In this document: positions 35,474-38,672 of the stretch, piece by piece
How positions within the stretch are numbered: the first letter of the stretch is position 1
Layout: each line of letters starts with the position of its first letter
Assembly: GCF_014222285.1 (NCBI RefSeq)
Contig: NZ_JACKZS010000056.1
Coordinates: forward strand, 1-38,672
Source of the DNA: Nostoc sp. UCD121
GTDB taxonomy: Bacteria > Cyanobacteriota > Cyanobacteriia > Cyanobacteriales > Nostocaceae
DNA: 38,672 nucleotides
Direction of reading: 5' to 3'
Program-made: the position numbers and the translations under genes
The notes under the pieces: generated by a model
Database searches by the model: none
Seen by the model: the letters and a program-made list of their open reading frames with translations, nothing else
What the model was told of the DNA's origin: nothing

Positions 35474-36130
35474 ATGAAAGCATTTGTAGCAGGGGCAACC
35501 GGTGAAACAGGTCGCCGGATTGTGCAAGAGTTGATAGCACGGAATATTCCCGTTCGTGCTTTGGTGCGGGATATAGAGAAAGCTAGGGGTATTCTGTCTC
35601 CTGAAGCTGAGTTGGTTGTAGGTGATGTGTTACAACCAGAAAGTTTAAATGCTGCGTTGGGAGATAGCACAGTTCTGTTCGTTGCGACTGGTGCAAAACC
35701 TAGTTTTGACCCCACAGGCCCCTATAAAGTAGATTTTGAAGGGACTAAAAATTTAGTAGAAGCTGCCAAAGCAAAGGGGATTGAGCATCTTGTCTTGGTT
35801 TCTTCTTTGTGTACTTCGCTGTTATTCCATCCACTGAACTTGTTTTGGCTGATTTTGGTGTGGAAAAAGCAAGCTGAAGAGTATATCCAGAAAAGTGGTC
35901 TGACTTATACGATTGTGCGACCTGGTGGATTGAAGAATGAAGATAATTCAGATGCGATCGTGATGCAGAGCGCTGATACATTGTTTGACGGTAGCATCCC
36001 CAGGCAGAAAGTTGCCCAAGTTGCTGTTGAGGCGCTATTTGAAGCCGATGCACGCAATAAAATTGTCGAAATTGTTGCCAAACCGGAAGCAGCCTCAAAA
36101 AGCTTTAAGGAGCTATTTCAACAGTGCTGA
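35474..36130 (+). CDS. Atypical SDR, NAD(P)-binding Rossmann protein
   Basis: A 218-residue atypical short-chain dehydrogenase (NmrA/Ycf39/Tic62-like group). The dinucleotide-binding loop GATGETGRRIVQELI is at residues 8-22 and VRALVRDIEKA follows. Then VVGDVLQPESLNAAL, VDFEGTKNLVEAAKAKG and HLVLVSSLCTS appear. YTIVRPGGLKNED is the typical second-half signature of this group. The classic YxxxK pair of catalytic SDRs is not in its normal place. Such proteins in cyanobacteria and chloroplasts are linked to pigment, photosystem assembly or redox sensing; the exact role here is unknown. ATG 35474 directly precedes the Rossmann strand. Confidence 0.88.
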   Translation: MKAFVAGATGETGRRIVQELIARNIPVRALVRDIEKARGILSPEAELVVGDVLQPESLNAALGDSTVLFVATGAKPSFDPTGPYKVDFEGTKNLVEAAKAKGIEHLVLVSSLCTSLLFHPLNLFWLILVWKKQAEEYIQKSGLTYTIVRPGGLKNEDNSDAIVMQSADTLFDGSIPRQKVAQVAVEALFEADARNKIVEIVAKPEAASKSFKELFQQC

Positions 36131-36265
36131 TATTCTAGAGGATTCTATTCTCTAAAATGAGCGGCTCAAATCTGATCGCACTTTATCAAGTAGCTTGCTT
36201 CATTTAAATTGACCGTACTTGATTTTACTTTCTAAAGCGATCGCTCCATCCCACACTCAAAACGT

Positions 36266-36307
36266 AGGGTTAAAGCGCATTCATTTCTCATACGGCGGTT
36301 TAACCCT
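36266..36307. repeat. AGGGTTAAA hairpin element
   Basis: AGGGTTAAA (36266-36274) and TTTAACCCT (36299-36307) pair over 9 bp around a 24-nt loop. It lies between the SDR gene and the convergent DUF29 gene and could end transcription. Similar motifs recur in Nostoc intergenic DNA. Confidence 0.45.
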
Positions 36308-36381
36308 GCACTCATTTACGATAGACAAGCGATCGCTCTTTTGTAACCTTCATCTCCACAAACAGCGATACAAAATGACTT

Positions 36382-36846
36382 TTATTGTGGGAAATACTCA
36401 CTATTAAAAATCTCTTCGGAAGTAAAAGGGCATTGTTCTGGAAAAATCTCAGAGGATAAACCTGTTTTTTGAATTGCTTGCCTTCTGGCTTTAATATAAA
36501 CTGCACCTAAGCAGTTAATAGAATAATTATAAAGTGTTTTGGAACGGAAATAAAACTCTAGTTCATCACGAAAATTAGTTATTTCTATTTGCCAGCCTCG
36601 CTGACAATTTTCTTTTTCAGTTTCCCAATAACAATAAAGTAAAAGATGAATTAATAATTGTTTTAAGTAACTTTCTACTTTTCGTCTTTGCTCAATTCCC
36701 AAAGCTTCAATTTCTTCTGATAAATGTTGCCAATCAAGATTATCAATATCTTTATTTTCTAATTGTTTAAATGTTGTTTCTACCCATAAATAATAATCTT
36801 CTTCGTAAAGGGTAGGCTCAACAGATTTTAATATTTCTGTTGTCAT
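36382..36846 (-). CDS. DUF29 family protein
   Basis: A 154-residue protein of the DUF29 family, widespread and often multi-copy in cyanobacteria. Typical features are YEEDYYLWVETTFKQLENKD at residues 14-33, DWQHLSEEIEALGIEQRRKV (37-62 region), KQLLIHLLLYCYWE and GWQIEITNFRDEL. The protein is all-helical, with no membrane segment. The function of DUF29 is unknown. The family is often patchily distributed. The ATG at 36846 precedes MTTEILKSVEP, a usual family start. Confidence 0.9.
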   Translation of the reverse strand: MTTEILKSVEPTLYEEDYYLWVETTFKQLENKDIDNLDWQHLSEEIEALGIEQRRKVESYLKQLLIHLLLYCYWETEKENCQRGWQIEITNFRDELEFYFRSKTLYNYSINCLGAVYIKARRQAIQKTGLSSEIFPEQCPFTSEEIFNSEYFPQ

Positions 36847-37086
36847 AGCTAATCGCGAGGAAAATCAACTATGTTAACCATAACATAATTAGTAGGCGTA
36901 ACTCTTTTACTTAGTCGCTATTGTTGGCAGTATCTCGCTTGATATACTGGTTCATACACTTTTTTCCTAATTACCAAAAAAATGAGGAAATGAGAATAAT
37001 AACTAACAATCAGGTGTGAACTTTGTCAAAATGAGTTCGTCAATGATTTGTGTTATCAAAGAGAGCAAATTTGAAGGAGTTAGACT

Positions 37087-37803
37087 CTGAAAGGCTTTGA
37101 ATTCAAAGGTGTTGAAAAACTTATTGGGCCAATAGCTGCGCTTCTTGGCTTTGTGTATTTGTTGCAATGGTATATTGGAGACTTGCGATCGCCTTCCGAT
37201 CCCATCTTTGCAGTTAAACAGCCGCCTTTGGTGATGAAACAGGGCGATCCCTATATCCGCGCTTTAATGCGAACCATCTCGGCGAGTGAAGCTAGTGGAA
37301 ACCGTCCCTATTCGCTGTTATATGGTGGACAACAAGTCAACGATCTTAGCAGACATCCTGAAATATGCGTCACAATTGTGACAGGCCCCAATACAGGTAA
37401 TTGTTCTACGGCTGCTGGGAGATATCAAATTATCAACATTACTTGGTATCGTTTAGCGCCGCGTTATCACCCAAAGCCGATGCAGATGATGTTTTGGACT
37501 GCTTATAGTTTTGAAGCAGAATATCAAGATATAGTAGTTTACCGTTGGTTAACTGATTCTAAAGTTTGGGGTACTGATATTTCTCAACTGTTACGTCAGG
37601 GAAAGTTAAATGATGTTTTGCGGCGACTCTCTCCGACTTGGACGAGTCTAGGATATGGTATAGAAACTAATTCTGTTAGTAGCTCTTTGCCTAAAGTTTA
37701 TCAGAAAATGTTACAAGAGGAATTAACCGCAGCTAATCAACCAATAGCCCCGAATTTAACACCATCGCCAACTCCTTCTAGTAAGCCACTAAAGAAACCG
37801 TGA
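37087..37803 (+). CDS. GH104/lysozyme-like muramidase, probable CTG start
   Basis: A lysozyme-like (phage lambda R-type, GH104) glycan-cleaving protein. The core has RTISASEASGNRPYSLLYGG, with the probable catalytic Glu68, then STAAGRYQIINITWYR and a Pro/Ser-rich C-terminal tail. From CTG 37087 it has 238 residues. Its N-terminus is a hydrophobic anchor (LIGPIAALLGFVYLLQWYIG), so it would face the periplasm. I prefer the CTG because AAGGAG at 37074-37079 sits seven bases before it and the first 22 residues complete the membrane helix. The next ordinary start, GTG 37153, has no ribosome site and cuts the helix in half. Function would be peptidoglycan remodelling. It is not part of a prophage here. 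Confidence 0.8.
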   Translation: MKGFEFKGVEKLIGPIAALLGFVYLLQWYIGDLRSPSDPIFAVKQPPLVMKQGDPYIRALMRTISASEASGNRPYSLLYGGQQVNDLSRHPEICVTIVTGPNTGNCSTAAGRYQIINITWYRLAPRYHPKPMQMMFWTAYSFEAEYQDIVVYRWLTDSKVWGTDISQLLRQGKLNDVLRRLSPTWTSLGYGIETNSVSSSLPKVYQKMLQEELTAANQPIAPNLTPSPTPSSKPLKKP

Positions 37804-37817
37804 GATTATCTTAATTT

Positions 37818-38636
37818 CTAACTTGCTGTAGACAAGAAATATTTGATATTTTCCACAAATGCCAAGGTATGTTCAAAATGAATATTATGTCCAGCATTTT
37901 TAATTATTTTTAGCTGTGCAAATTTACATAGTTTAGCCATTTCTGTATTAATAGATATAAACTTTTCATCATATTCACCAGCTAGTAAGAGTATATGAAT
38001 TTTATTCTCTTGTAGCTTATCCCACAAAGAAGGTTGACATCCAGTCCCCATGAAGCGCAATGATTTATCTAATTCCTGTGGATTGTTTTGCAAGCGACTT
38101 TCTATCATGCGATCGTATTGTGGATGATTTTTTATATAACCAAAAATTGGTTGATTGTACCAATTTGAGAGAAAAGCAGCAAAATCAGTTTCAATAATGC
38201 TTCTGCTTAATTTTCTAGCTATTTGAGCATCACGCCTAACTCGTTCTAATCGTTCTACTTCTGTAGCTAAACCTGGGGAGGCTGATTCTAATGCAACTTT
38301 AATAAAACGTTCCGGGAAATATAAAGTTAAGTATAAAGCTAATCTTCCGCCCATCGAATAACCAATCAAGTAGCATTTATCTATTTTTAATTCATCTAAT
38401 AAATTGATTATTGCTTGAGCAGTAGATTCCATTTTATAGTATTTATCACCCCCGCAAACTTCAGTTTTACCATGTCCTGGTAACTCAAGTGTGAGATAAG
38501 AAAAATCCTCAGCTAGTAACTTTATGGCTTCATCAAATTCATGAATATTTCCTATAAAGCCGTGCAAAAAAAGAATTATAGGTTTGTTATCATTTATATT
38601 TAGACAATAGTTAAAATTACACTTCTTTAAAGTCAT
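37818..38636 (-). CDS. menH: MenH, 2-succinyl-6-hydroxy-2,4-cyclohexadiene-1-carboxylate synthase
   Basis: An alpha/beta hydrolase of 272 residues, assigned to the pyruvate-eliminating step that makes SHCHC in naphthoquinone (phylloquinone) synthesis. The nucleophile elbow GYSMGG has Ser94. The acid and base candidates are Asp223 (LLLAGEYDEKF) and His250 (NAGHNIHFE), and the oxyanion region is FLHGFIGN. LELPGHGKTE, ALESASPGL and the cap motif AAFLSNWYNQPIF match MenH better than general esterases. Another alpha/beta hydrolase cannot be fully excluded. The ATG is at 38636. It converges with the preceding gene with a 14-bp gap. Confidence 0.88.
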   Translation of the reverse strand: MTLKKCNFNYCLNINDNKPIILFLHGFIGNIHEFDEAIKLLAEDFSYLTLELPGHGKTEVCGGDKYYKMESTAQAIINLLDELKIDKCYLIGYSMGGRLALYLTLYFPERFIKVALESASPGLATEVERLERVRRDAQIARKLSRSIIETDFAAFLSNWYNQPIFGYIKNHPQYDRMIESRLQNNPQELDKSLRFMGTGCQPSLWDKLQENKIHILLLAGEYDEKFISINTEMAKLCKFAQLKIIKNAGHNIHFEHTLAFVENIKYFLSTAS

Positions 38637-38672
38637 TGATATATATAAATTCCAAAATTACCTATTTGATAT

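Noticed and set aside
1..38672. tRNA, rRNA, tmRNA, integrase or transposase genes
   Set aside because: I looked for their usual conserved phrases and saw none. A covariance-model or tRNAscan run would be the decisive test.

Overview
The window looks like chromosomal DNA of a filamentous, probably heterocyst-forming cyanobacterium of the Nostoc/Anabaena type. Three things point there. HIP1 octamers (GCGATCGC, e.g. 26041-26048) recur throughout. The intergenic gaps hold short tandem heptamer-type repeats and small inverted-repeat elements of the kind common in Nostoc. The gene content includes a co-linear hormogonium polysaccharide (hps) cluster plus cyanobacterial families such as DUF502, DUF4079 and DUF1997. 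I saw no tRNA, rRNA, CRISPR array, transposase or prophage genes.

Left part (1-10.4 kb) is housekeeping. It holds riboflavin synthase on the minus strand, then on the plus strand a bifunctional-nuclease-family protein, an aldo/keto reductase with C-terminal Fe-S clusters, an ABC exporter whose 5' end looks frameshifted at a poly-A run, and cobalamin-dependent methionine synthase (metH). A 165-bp MITE-like element with 16-bp perfect terminal inverted repeats and an 11-bp target duplication follows metH. A GT4-type glycosyltransferase follows that.

Central part (11.1-25.1 kb) is an 11-gene run matching hpsA to hpsK in order and type: a giant PilX/GspK-like protein (HpsA), three pseudopilins (B, C, D), three GT2 glycosyltransferases (E, F, G), a fourth pseudopilin (H), a TIGR04282-type transferase (I), a membrane/coiled-coil protein (J) and another GT2 enzyme (K). 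In Nostoc punctiforme this locus is known to be needed for the polysaccharide used in hormogonium gliding. The glycosyltransferases would build the polymer, and the pseudopilins would form a type II/IV-like export structure. Hairpins after hpsA and hpsD, and overlapping or tightly packed genes from E to H, suggest several transcription blocks.

Right part (25.5-38.7 kb) starts with a DUF502 membrane protein, nusB and ftsY, then a 1.5-kb gene-poor stretch with several inverted-repeat elements. After it come a GAF-PP2C/SpoIIE phosphatase, a protein made almost entirely of 13 ankyrin repeats (minus), DUF4079 and DUF1997 proteins in convergent orientation around a 13-bp perfect hairpin, an atypical SDR protein, a DUF29 protein (minus), a GH104/lysozyme-like muramidase that appears to use a CTG start, and menH (minus).

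Gene functions were assigned by reading the proteins; no database search was run. The hps letters are assigned by position and family type.
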